A stretch of 64,000 nt of DNA, from the NCBI GenBank assembly GCA_963920705.1, contig OY987232.1, positions 13,889,726 through 13,953,725 of the forward strand, written 5' to 3'. Source of the stretch: Odiellus spinosus. Its lineage: Eukaryota; Arthropoda; Arachnida; Opiliones; Phalangiidae. The translations under genes and the position numbers were made by a program. The notes under the pieces were generated by a model. The model saw only the letters and a program-made list of their open reading frames with translations. It did no database searches and was not told where the DNA came from. How positions within the stretch are numbered: position 1 is the first letter of the stretch; each line of letters opens with the position of its first letter. This document shows positions 1 through 10,523 of this stretch, piece after piece.

Positions 1-327
1 GAAACCCTCCTTTGAAGTCTACTACTCTAATGTTCCATATAGCGCTCCTCTCTGTATAGGTAAAATTCCCAATTTTACGAGATCGGAGGGGTCCTACTTC
101 ATCCCCCCTGTCTACGGAAAATTGGAAATTCTCTCTCTCCACAAACGACGACGTTTTTTTTGACGAACTCCGAGGCTGCCAGATATATTCGCTCGACGAA
201 CTCCCGCTCCGAAAATATCTACCGTTAGGAGGCGTACGAATCGCGCTTTTTGAAACTAACCCATACAGAGAGGGGTAGACAAGACCCGGGAGTAATAGAC
301 TTCAAAGTAGGGTTTCATCGGCTTCTG
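1..327 (+). mobile_element. MITE family A, copy 1 (left end cut by window)
   Basis: Family A is about 335-340 bp, non-coding, with inverted ends CAGAAGCCGATGAAACCC...GGGTTTCATCGGCTTCTG. This copy lacks the first bases of the left end. Confidence 0.9.
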
Positions 328-962
328 CCTTAACTATAGATTTTGAGTAGAAATATATGAGATTATAGGAATTGCCATTAAATTATAGGAGAAAATAGGA
401 AGGAGGTGAAAATATAGGAAATATAGGAAAAGTGGTCACCCTGTAAAAGGTTTTGTGAAAAAATTAAGGAGGTATAGTCAATGGGTAACTCAACAAATGC
501 TATCAGTTCGCGGTTATCACTTAAATTTAAAATCTTGAGTTCATGATGTAATTTTGATAATAATAACGCGAGAGATTAGCGAATCTTGTTTAATCTTTTA
601 CAACCGCCTTAAATGATGACAAGATCGCTTTAATTTTTTTATGAATCATTATCACATCGTATCGATTATAAGAATAATTATATCAAAGCTCGAGTATTTT
701 TGACGACAGAAATTAATATTTATATGTAGGTCGAGACTCGCGTGAAAATTGGGAATTAAAAATGAACAAAATCGGTCATGGGTTGTTGAGTTTTTCGTAG
801 ATTTTATTATAGAAACCAAGTTCCAATTCTTTATAATAAAAAATGCGATGACATTTTTTAGTCTCTCTGGTTTTTTTTGGAACGAAATCTTATTTCAAAT
901 ATTGTCGACTATATTTTTATGTTGGATTACAAAACATATCCATTATTAAGCCTTCGTGAAAC

Positions 963-1279
963 CAAGAATTCATTCAGGTTCCATAAGAATATGGGAGGGC
1001 CGGGATTCCATAACCATCCTCCCAAACTTTGTAGCAAAAGTTCGTCCGCTTCGAATCGATTTTTCAAGTAAATCGCTCCTGACATTATATTATTAACCCG
1101 CGCCACTAACGACCTTGACATAATAATTTGGGTATTAAAAATGGAGCCGACCGAAAAAAGATCTAAGCGTGCAAATGTTGGGAAAATTGCGGACGAACTT
1201 TTGTTACAAAGTTTGGGAGGATGGTACCAGAGGCTAAAGCTATGCTCCCATATTCTTATGGAACCTGAATGGATTCTTG
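963..1279 (-). mobile_element. MITE family B, copy 1
   Basis: Family B is about 310 bp with ends CAAGAATCCATTCAGGTTCC and inverted complement. 7-bp duplication GTGAAAC at both sides. No coding content. Confidence 0.92.
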
Positions 1280-1639
1280 GTGAAACTGTTTAACAACTTT
1301 CTTGCTTGCTAACACTAAGCCTTTTTTAAAATGTCGTCTAATAGAACCTAGAATTTCCATATTGATGGAATATTTAACTGCCCAAAGAGGTTTCATCTCT
1401 ACATTAATATCTTATTGGCTATCTTGAATTTTTCTTTCGATGACCTTTTAACGGGAGTGGATATACGGAAAATGCTTACTCAATGGGTAACGAACTACAA
1501 ATCTGTTCGCGTTTATCTCTTTAATATGAATTTCATGATGTAATTTTGATAATTATAACGAGAGATTAGCGAATCTTGTTTAAAGATAATCATTTCCGTA
1601 CATATCACTCAAAATTTTATCAGTGACAATTTCAGTGCA

Positions 1640-1922
1640 TTTTCCCAGGTTTTTTCAGTGATTTTTCCCTGATTTTTCCAGGTTTTTTCAGTCAATTTTC
1701 CCTTATTTTTGCTGGTTTTCAAGTAAATTTTCCTTTAATTTTGCAAGTTTTCCAGTCAATTTCCCTTATTTTTGCTGGTTTTCCAGTCAATTTTCCCTTA
1801 TTTTTGCTGGTTTTCAAGTCAATTTTCCCTTATTTTTGCTGTTTTTCCAGTCAATTTTCCCTTATTTTTTCTGGTTTTCCAGTCAATTTTCCCCAATTTT
1901 TGCTGGTTTTCCAGTCAATTTT
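1640..1922 (+). repeat. Minisatellite, about 33-bp unit
   Basis: About eight copies of a T-rich unit around TTTTCCAGTCAATTTTCCC; directly followed by the GC-rich array. Confidence 0.85.
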
Positions 1923-1944
1923 CGAACTAGACAGCTCGAATGGC

Positions 1945-3525
1945 AAACTGCGCTAACGGAAAACCGCGCAAAATGGAAAACCGCGCTAATGGAAAACCGC
2001 GCTAATGGAAAACCGCGCTAATGGAAAACCGCGCTAATGGAAAACCGCGCTAATGGAAAACCGCGCTAATGGAAAACCGCGCAAAATGGGAACCGCGCAA
2101 AATGGGAACCGCGCAAAATGGGAACCGCGCAAAATGGGAACCGCGCAAAATGGGAACCGCGCAAAATGGGAACCGCGCTAATGGAAAACCGCGCTAATGG
2201 AAAACCGCGCTAATGGAAAACCGCGCAAAATGGGAACCGCGCTAATGGAAAACCGCGCTAATGGAAAACCGCGCTAATGGAAAACCGCGCTAATGGAAAA
2301 CCGCGCTAATGGAAAACCGCGCTAATGGAAAACCGCGCTAATGGAAAACCGCGCAAAATGGGAACCGCGCAAAATAGGAACCGCGCAAAATAGGAACCGC
2401 GCAAAATGGGAACCGCGCAAAAAGGGAACCGCGCAAAATGGGAACCGCGCAAAATGGGAACCGCGCAAAATGGGAACCGCGCTAATGGAAAACCGCGCTA
2501 ATGGAAAACCGCGCAAAATGGGAACCGCGCAAAATGGGAACCGCGCAAAATGGGAACCGCGCTAATGGAAAACCGCGCAAATGGAAAACCGCGCAAAATG
2601 GGAAACCGCGCAAAATGGGAAACCGCGCAAAATGGGAAACCGCGCAAAATGGGAAACCGCGCAAAATGGGAAACCGCGCAAAATGGGAAACCGCGCAAAA
2701 TGGGAAACCGCGCAAAATGGGAAACCGCGCAAAATGGGAACCGCGCAAAATGGGAAACCGCGCAAAATGGGGAACCGCGCAAAATGGGAAACCGCGCAAA
2801 ATGGGAAACCGCGCAAAATGGGAAACCGCGCAAAATGGGAAACCGCGCAAAATGGGAAACCGCGCAAAATGGGGAAACCGCGCAAAATGGGGAAACCGCG
2901 CAAAATGGGGAAACCGCGCAAAATGGGGAAACCGCGCAAAATGGGGAAACCGCGCAAAATGGGGAAACCGCGCAAAATGGGGAAACCGCGCAAAATGGGG
3001 AAACCGCGCAAAATGGGAACCGCGCAAAATGGGAACCGCGCAAAATGGGAACCGCGCTAATGGAAAACCGCGCAAAATGGGAAACCGCGCAAAATGGGAA
3101 ACCGCGCAAAATGGGAAACCGCGCCAAATGGGAAACCGCGCCAAATGGGAAACCGCGCAAAATGGGAAACCGCGCAAAATGGGAAACCGCGCAAAATGGG
3201 AAACCGCGCAAAATGGGGAAACCGCGCAAAATGGGGAAACCGCGCAAAATGGGGAAACCGCGCAAAATGGGGAAACCGCGCAAAATGGGGAAACCGCGCA
3301 AATGGGGAAACCGCGCAAATGGGGAAACCGCGCCAAATGGGAAACCGCGCAAAATGGGAAACCGCGCAAAATGGGAAACCGCGCAAAAAAGGGAAACCGC
3401 GCAAAATGGGAAACCGCGCCAAATGGGAAACCGCGCAAAATGGGAAACCGCGCCAAATGGGAAACCGCGCAAAATGGGAAACCGCGCAAAATGGGAAACC
3501 GCGCAAAATGGGAACCGCGCAAGCG
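1945..3525 (+). repeat. GC-rich minisatellite, 16-18-bp unit, about 90 copies
   Basis: Units AATGGAAAACCGCGCT (16), GGGAACCGCGCAAAAT (16), GGGAAACCGCGCAAAAT (17) and an 18-bp GGGG form occur in blocks. The shared core is AACCGCGC. Lack of stops gives open frames over 300 codons on both strands; not genes. Confidence 0.93.
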
Positions 3526-3531
3526 GACGCA

Positions 3532-3563
3532 AACCCTTCAAAGGAGGGTTTCATCGGCTTCTG
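3532..3563 (+). mobile_element. MITE family A, terminal fragment
   Basis: Only about 30 bases of the right end (CAAAGGAGGGTTTCATCGG) remain, directly abutting the GC-rich minisatellite. Confidence 0.75.
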
Positions 3564-4255
3564 CTACGGGGCGTTGCTTACTTTTATGGAATGAAATGGT
3601 AGACTTTTGCTATTATTGATAGTTATTCTGGGTTTGTTTTAACTGCGTAAATGCTGCGCTATATTTATCTCTTTAATTATATCGTAATTAGTTTTTTGTA
3701 TCTTTTGCATAATGACAATAATAAAGGCCTATAGTTTCATTAGATATTATAATATCTATGGAAAATTAAAGTCATGTTCCTTTTGTCGGTCGAACTTCAC
3801 CGTAGACGTAATAGGAGAAAGCGTAGCGTAACGTTAAGCGATTACCAAGTTACGACACGCTCTTATGAATTATCCCGGAATATATTACGAATAACGGAAG
3901 AAAGTATGATTTCGAACCGGAAAAAATAAAGCTACGTTAGTCTATAGAAAAGTGGTCTAACGCGTTATCTAGTATACTCATAAAGAGTAAAAAAAAAACC
4001 TTCCTGGTGTCCATTATCATTTTATACTTTTAAAAAAATCGCCATAATTCGAACGCGCTCACGCGATATTCCACGCTTGTTTTGCTCCGCTTTATTCGAG
4101 ATTATCCCTAGCTGTCTGCTTTCAAAGAATCTTAATGCATTTGTTTTCTTTTAGTTAATAATATGTTTAAAGGGAGCCTGAAATATTCGAACCTGTTTTT
4201 TATCAGACATTCAAATAAACTCAACATACTAGTTTTGTAATGCAAATTTTAGGCA

Positions 4256-4744
4256 TTAAAGGGAGAATGAAAGGCCGAAACAACCGATTTTTAATCGATT
4301 AAGAATGCTAAATGAGAAAAACAATAATATAACTCACCAAAAATATTTCCTTATTTTATAATCAATTTCCAAAGTTTCGATGCTAAGCCTTGGCTGCCTA
4401 GCTCGGTGAACTAGGCGAGCACGAGCCGTATTTTTTTTTAATGTTCGCGGCTGTTCTTGTCGCCAATCAAGAGCGAGTACGCGTATTTTAAAAATACGCG
4501 TACTCGCTCGTGATTGGCGACTAGATCAGACGGGAATATTAAAAATATACTAGGCTCGTGCTCGCCTAGGCTCGTGCTCGCCTAGTTCGCCGAGCTAGGC
4601 AGCCAAGGCTTAGCATTGGAACTTTGGAAATTGATTATAAAATAAGGAAATATTTTTGGTGAGTTATATTATTGTTTTTCTCATTATTTTAGCATTCTTA
4701 ATCGATTAAAAATAGGTTGTTTTGGACTTTCATTCTCCCTTTAA
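4256..4744. mobile_element. TTAA-target palindromic element, family D, copy 1
   Basis: TTAA at each end, then AGGGAGAATGAAAGG and its complement. The element is a near-complete palindrome with a perfect inner stem (ACGCGTATTTTAAAAATACG region near 4479-4500). No coding content. Confidence 0.88.
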
Positions 4745-4752
4745 AGGGTGTT

Positions 4753-5135
4753 TGAAACCTAACGTTCGGATAAGAAAATTCAAAATTTATTTTCGTGAAA
4801 AATAAGAAATAAAAAGATGATTTAAAATCTTAGTTTCGTCGTTTTATTTATATTCTTCAAATTAAAAGTCAATTTGAAATATTTTTCTTGTATTTTAGAC
4901 TAATTCTGGAAACGTGAATTTTCTTATCCATCGTTATACGTTTGAAAACGAGTAATTTGTTCGTTGATAAAGAGCCAAACGCTCATCTTTGAGTAAACCT
5001 TATACCTTCAACAATTTTATACCAATATGTAAATGTCATCTTTTAGTTACAAACAATTTATCCGAAAATATAATATCTGAAAATATACGAATAACAGAAG
5101 ATAATGGATATCCGATTCCGAGCTCTACTATGTAC
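4753..5135. repeat. TATCCG-type dispersed repeat, copy 1
   Basis: About 380 bp closely matched at 14815-15150, ending GATATCCGATTCCGA. Related elements at about 13140-14095 (split by MITE A), 44535-45030 and 57000-57254. Confidence 0.75.
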
Positions 5136-5391
5136 ACGATATTATCCTGTTCATGGAAAATTTGCGTAATAGTCAAAGATGAAATGGTAAACCTAATATA
5201 AAGTAAAAAGGTATTTTTGTTTAGAATAAGGAGTGAATCATTATGCACAGAACCCTTTTGTTTTCAATTTGATCTGAGTAACGAACGAGCACTTCAACAG
5301 GTTGATGCTTTACAGACACAACAACAAAGAAACGCAAATTCATACACCACTAAAAGGAACACTGACAATATCTCCTTGAAAACATATTTAC

Positions 5392-5697
5392 CAAGAATGC
5401 TTAGCTTCAATGGGAGGGCCGCGATTCAATAACCATCCTCCCAAACTTAGTAGCAAAAGTTCGTCCGCTTCGAATCGATTTTTCAAGTAAATCGCTCCTG
5501 ACATCTATTATTAACCCGCGCCACTAACGACCTTGACATAATATTTTGGGTAATAAAAATGGAGCCGACCGAAAAAAGATCTAAGCGTACAAATGTTGCG
5601 AAAATTGCAGAAGAACTTTTGTTTCAAAGTTTGGGAGGATGGTACCAGAGGCTAAAGGTATGCTCCCATATTCTTATGGAACCTGAATGGATTCTTG
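5392..5697 (-). mobile_element. MITE family B, copy 2 (left end degraded)
   Basis: Right end intact; the left terminal repeat is shortened; no target duplication seen. Confidence 0.85.
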
Positions 5698-5889
5698 GAA
5701 AGAGTGAAATAAGTTCTAATAAAAATAAAACACTGATTTTTTTCCAAGGGATTAACTAATGTAATTAGTTATATAATCAGGACTATAGTTTAACACACCG
5801 ATTACGTGGAGTAATCAACCCTTGGTTTGATTCTACTCAAGTGCTCTGATGATCTACTTTCGAAAATTATGTGCCCTAGTCTTTGGTGA

Positions 5890-6842
5890 GGCAACCCTGA
5901 GTTTTCCGAGTTTTCCCTGACCAAATGAATGGGCTACATAGTTAGATTCCCTGACCTTTTCGGGGTTTCCCTGACCATTTCTAAATAATTTCCCTGTTCC
6001 ATATTTAATATTTTACTCAGATGACTATACTCAGATAGTTGGAGGGAACTTCTAACGTGCGTGTGAATGGTTCCCAAATGGATGGGCTACCTAGTTAGAT
6101 TCCCTGACCTTTTCGGGGTTTCCCTGACCATTTCTAAATAATTTTCGTGATCCATATTTAATATTTTACTCAGATGACTACTCAGATAGTTGGAGGGAAC
6201 ATCTAACGTGCGTGTGAACGGTTCCCAAATAAATGGGCCACATAGATTCACTGACCTTTTCGGGGTTTCCCTGACCATTTCTAAATAATTTTCCTGATCC
6301 ATATTTAATATTTTACTGAGATGAGTACTCAGATAGTTGGAGGGAACTTCTAACGTGCGTGTGAATGGTTCCCAAATGAATGGGCCACATAGATTCACTG
6401 ACCTTTTCGGGGTTTCCCTGACCATTTCTAAATAATTTCCCTGATCAATATTTAATATTTTACTCAGATGAGTACTCAGATAGTTGGAGGGAACTTCTAA
6501 CGTGCGTGTGAATGGTTCCCAAATGAATGGGCTACATAGTTAGATTCCCTGACCTTTTCGGGGTTTCCCTGACCATTTCTAAATAATTTCCCTGATCAAT
6601 ATTTAATATTTTACTCAGATGACTACTCAGATAGTTGGAGGGAACTTCTAACGTGCGTGTGAATGGTTCCCAAATGAATGGGCTACATAGTTAGATTCCC
6701 TGACCTTTTTGGGGTTTCCCTGACCATTTCTAAATAATTTCCCTGATCAATATTTAATATTTTACTCAGATGAGTACTCAGATAGTTGTAGGGAACTTCT
6801 AACGTGCGTGTGAATGGTTCCCAAATGAATGGGCTACATAAA
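5890..6842 (+). repeat. Tandem array, about 150-bp unit, six copies
   Basis: Unit runs from GGGTTTCCCTGACCATTTC through AATATTTTACTCAGATGA to GTGAATGGTTCCCAAATG. Copies differ by few bases. The CCCTGACC part is shared with several dispersed elements. Confidence 0.88.
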
Positions 6843-6859
6843 TCAACACAAAATCTTTG

Positions 6860-8090
6860 AAATACGCTTTTTGTTATAAACTGCCGGTCCTCCTTGAAAC
6901 AACCCTTATGAGAGTAAAGTTTAGATTACCTCACGTTACCATGGCAACACTTAGAAACGTTTAAAAGGAAAAAATCATAATCACGCTTAAAGAACTAGAG
7001 TCATATTTAAGGGGTGTGTTTAATCCCAACGCACCCACTAGGGGCGCGCTTTGAACAGCCCATAATATCCGAGGTTGAATTCGATTTAAACATTAGATAA
7101 CTTTTTCTCTTTCTATCTCTCTCTCTCTCGTAGAAAAGGGGGGAAACCCAGAAATCCAAACCCCCTTTAGTAAATAGGTAATTTATAAAATATGTAAGCC
7201 GCACTATCTTAACGGGCCTGGGATTTTAATATCAGAGCTTAAAAACGTCTTAACGCGAGCTGTTTGGATCCGAATGTTTTGTAAATTCTAGTTATCCGCT
7301 GTTTGTGATTAGTTAAAGTATGGTTAAATTATGCTAATTAAAAACAAAATAGTTATTTCGGAACAAAAACTGTGGATCTTAAAAATTAATTCTGATTATT
7401 TTTCGGTTTTTATTTTTATTTGTCCCCTTATGGGAAATATTTTCCTCAATTCATTTTGTTTTGAGGTTTGATATTAAAGAAGAGAAAAAATTAAGTCGGT
7501 GAACTGTAGAAATTTTCTCGTCCCATCAGTCGGATAATCAGACCGTGTCCGTTTCACATTCGTCTACAACGATCTAAAACTTCGCAACGCCTGACCACGC
7601 CAATTTTCCCCTCCCTATTTCGTCCAAAACTAGGCATTAAAATATACGTGGAAAAAAAAAAAAATTCGGTAAAAGTTTCCCTTTTTCCAACCGTTATTTT
7701 CGTTTTCTTCTGGAAAAAATTCGCTTCTTTTGACGTTTATTTGACGCTTTCTTTCATTTGACGCGCTGTTGTTGAACTATTACGTCCTTAATATCGCTAA
7801 GCATTAGGAATTTTAAGAAAATTCCACACACAAGTGCGAAAAGTTTCAATTGTAACACGTGTGCATCAATCGCTCGCGGGGACTTTGATTTTTAATAGTA
7901 ATAACCAGTTCATCTCTTGGGATTATTCGTTTTTTTTTTTTAATTAACCGGGAAGACCGTGAACTTGTTTCTCTACGGAAGAAACTAACACTCATCGCTT
8001 AAAGCGCCTTAAGTTTTCCCGTATGAAAGTAACTTCCCAGTAATTGGTGAAACTTGAAAAAAACACTCTACTAAGGCCCAGATGCCTGCG
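6860..8090. other. Mostly non-repetitive stretch without a recognised gene
   Basis: No family of the window recurs here apart from short CT and A/T runs. It may include the Myrf promoter and 5' UTR if the 8095 exon is real; no TATA box or initiator is convincing. Confidence 0.4.
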
Positions 8091-8094
8091 AGCT

Positions 8095-8107
8095 ATGTCA
8101 ACTACAG
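8095..8107 (+). CDS. Candidate first coding exon of Myrf (13 bases)
   Basis: ATG TCA ACT ACA G followed by a gtatga donor. Joined to the 38521 exon it reads MSTTGRGDFGGID in frame, and an in-frame TAA lies upstream without another ATG between. It sits at the end of a mostly repeat-free stretch (about 7.2-8.1 kb) that could be a promoter and 5' UTR. Against it: such a short match can arise by chance in 30 kb, and another ATG at 8082 in a different frame precedes it. The implied intron would be about 30.4 kb. Confidence 0.25.
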
Positions 8108-8713
8108 GTATGAATAATCATAATTATTTTCTGTTATTTAGCTATGGTAAATAAATATCAGGTTTATTCTAATATTATTGGAAAGTTTAAAACTTAAAAG
8201 CCAAGCCGCTAAAGTTTCCTAGCTCTGGATTATCAAAAAACTAACGAAGATAGCTTAAGAATTAGTCTAATTAACAAAAACTCGATTCAAAGTAACGAAT
8301 TAAAATTTGTTTTCCCGATTGGTCTAATTTTGAAGATGAATAGAGGTCTTTGAGCAAGATATTTCCGACAATTTAATCTTTATTAATAGAGATTATCAAC
8401 GTTAAGTCTATAACTAATCCAATGTAATCGAAATATTTGTTGAAAAATTAACCGATAATCCAAACATTTGTGGATTATTTTTTTTTCCCAGTCAATCCCT
8501 TTTGGGAAGTATCTGTCCAAACTGAATAACTGAATCCATTTTTGTGATCTTTACAGATAATGAAATAGATAATAGAATCAGATTCAAATATTGCGCAATT
8601 AATTGGCAATAATTATAATTCTGTAAGCGACTATTCAATTAAAAACGTGGTCTAGCAGATTAAGGCAGAGTTAATTATGTAATTTAAAGTTATCTGTTCC
8701 TTGTGGCTTAGGT

Positions 8714-9278
8714 TCATTTGCTCGACTTCCAATTGATCGACAAGGGGTCCGTTTGATCGACTACCGTTTGATCGACTCCCATTTGATCGACAAGCCATTC
8801 CAATTGATCGACAGCCCAGTTTTTTAGCGAGTAACTAATAAAATAGTTTCGAATAAAGTACTTACGACCCGTCACTCTTGTAATATTTTAGGTTAGGTTA
8901 GATTGGTTAGGTTAGGTTAGGTTAGGTTAGGTTGGTTAATCTATTTATAATCGATATTACGAAGTTGACCAATTGGGAAACGATCAAATGCACCCTTTGT
9001 TGTCGGTAATTTGGGATTAGGCATCAATCATTTGATCCCTTTGTCGATCGTTTGGGAGTCGATCACGTGGACCCTTTGTCGATCATTTGGGAGTCGATCA
9101 AGTGGACCTTTTGTCGATCATTTGGGAGTCTATCAATTGTGAGTCGATCATTTGGGTGTCGATCAAGTGGACCTTTTGTCGATCATTTGGGAGTCTATCA
9201 ATTGTGAGTCGATCATTTGGGTGTCGATTAAGTGGACCTCTTGTCGATCATTTGGGAGTCGATCAAGTGGACCCAAAT
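8714..9278. repeat. Two opposed GATCGAC arrays around a telomere-like tract
   Basis: Four to six units with TTGATCGAC on the left (8714-8815) face GTCGATCA units of about 16-34 bp on the right (9003-9278). TTAGG repeats lie between. Confidence 0.8.
8887..8939 (+). repeat. Interstitial (TTAGG)n tract
   Basis: About nine TTAGG units with two interruptions, the insect telomere repeat, but inside the chromosome segment. Confidence 0.85.
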
Positions 9279-9934
9279 CGTTTCTTGTAGCTAGATTAAA
9301 GAACTACCAATTTTATCTGTTAATAGAACAGATACCTACCCGTAGTTAGAAGCCACTATAAACGAAACCATATCTGTACAAAATTTAAATTTAAAATATT
9401 CACATTCTTGCCATAAATTTCACCAAAAATTGTTTCGATTGACAAGTTATTTTGACAAATAAATTTAATGATTGTTGTGATAGAGGAAGAAGTCATGCAC
9501 ATATACGAGTCATTAATTTTGAAACAGAAACCTTAAAGGAATTCTTTCCCAAATATTAATATTAGTTAAAAAATATATTTTTACTTGATATTATGGTAAA
9601 AGCGTTTAAATTCGGGCGTGTGGTACTTTCTAAAAAAAAATTAAAATTTTTTCGCGTCACGCTCGGGTTATTTCAAAGTATGAGAGGTTTTGTGATCTAA
9701 TTATATACTTTATAGCGTTTTATATATGATATTAGTGTAATTATAAAGAATGCCTTTCTCTACCGTGCTTATTCATCCAGAACAAAGGATTTTCAATTAT
9801 TTGGGGAGGGAAATTTTAATTACAAGTGAATAAAAACCCATAAATTAATTTTCTCACATTTGGATAATAATATTACTATGGGAATTTACACGACTTACAC
9901 GTTTGGAATTGACATGCGAGTTGTGCGAGCACTC

Positions 9935-10318
9935 GAAAAATTTCGAGCGTTTGGTCGAGCTTCGAGCCGAGCGCTCGGCTCGAAGCTCGATAACAAAATT
10001 TTTCAGGGCTCGAGCTCGGCTCGAAGCTCGATAAGAAAATTTTTCAGGGCTCGAGCTCGGCTCGAAGCTCGATAAGAAAATTTTTCAGGGCTCGAGCTCG
10101 TCTCGAAGCTCGATAAGAAAATTTTTCAGGGCTCGAGCTCGGCTCGAAGCTCGATAAGAAAATTTTTCAGGGCTCGAGCTCGGCTCGAAGCTCGATAACA
10201 AAATTTTTCAGGGCTTGAGCTCGGCTCGAAGCTCGGTAGGGAAAATTTTCTAGAGCTCGAGCTCGGCTCGAAGCTCGATAAGGAAAATTTTCTAGAGCTC
10301 GAGCTCGGCTCGAAGCCT
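9935..10318 (+). repeat. Minisatellite, about 41-bp unit, eight copies
   Basis: Unit AGGGCTCGAGCTCGGCTCG then AAGCTCGATAAGAAAATTTTTC; contains several short palindromes. The first units are degenerate. Confidence 0.88.
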
Positions 10319-10523
10319 GAAATTTAAGGCTCGTACACCTCTAGAATATAATGATAAATGGATACGGTATTTTAAAGATTGTGATTGCGTAGAAATTCTT
10401 ATTTCCCTGGTTTCAATCGTAAGATAATTCGTTTTACATAAGACTAAAAATAATGAACGTAAATACAGCACTTCACTTGATTTGCCACCTTGTAACAGGT
10501 TAGTCGTACTACAGACTAACAGG

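Noticed and set aside
2482-3619. Open frames over 300 codons on both strands
   Set aside because: The 16-18-bp array has no stop in its unit; peptides are pure repeat (PRKMGNRAKWETAQ type) in every frame.
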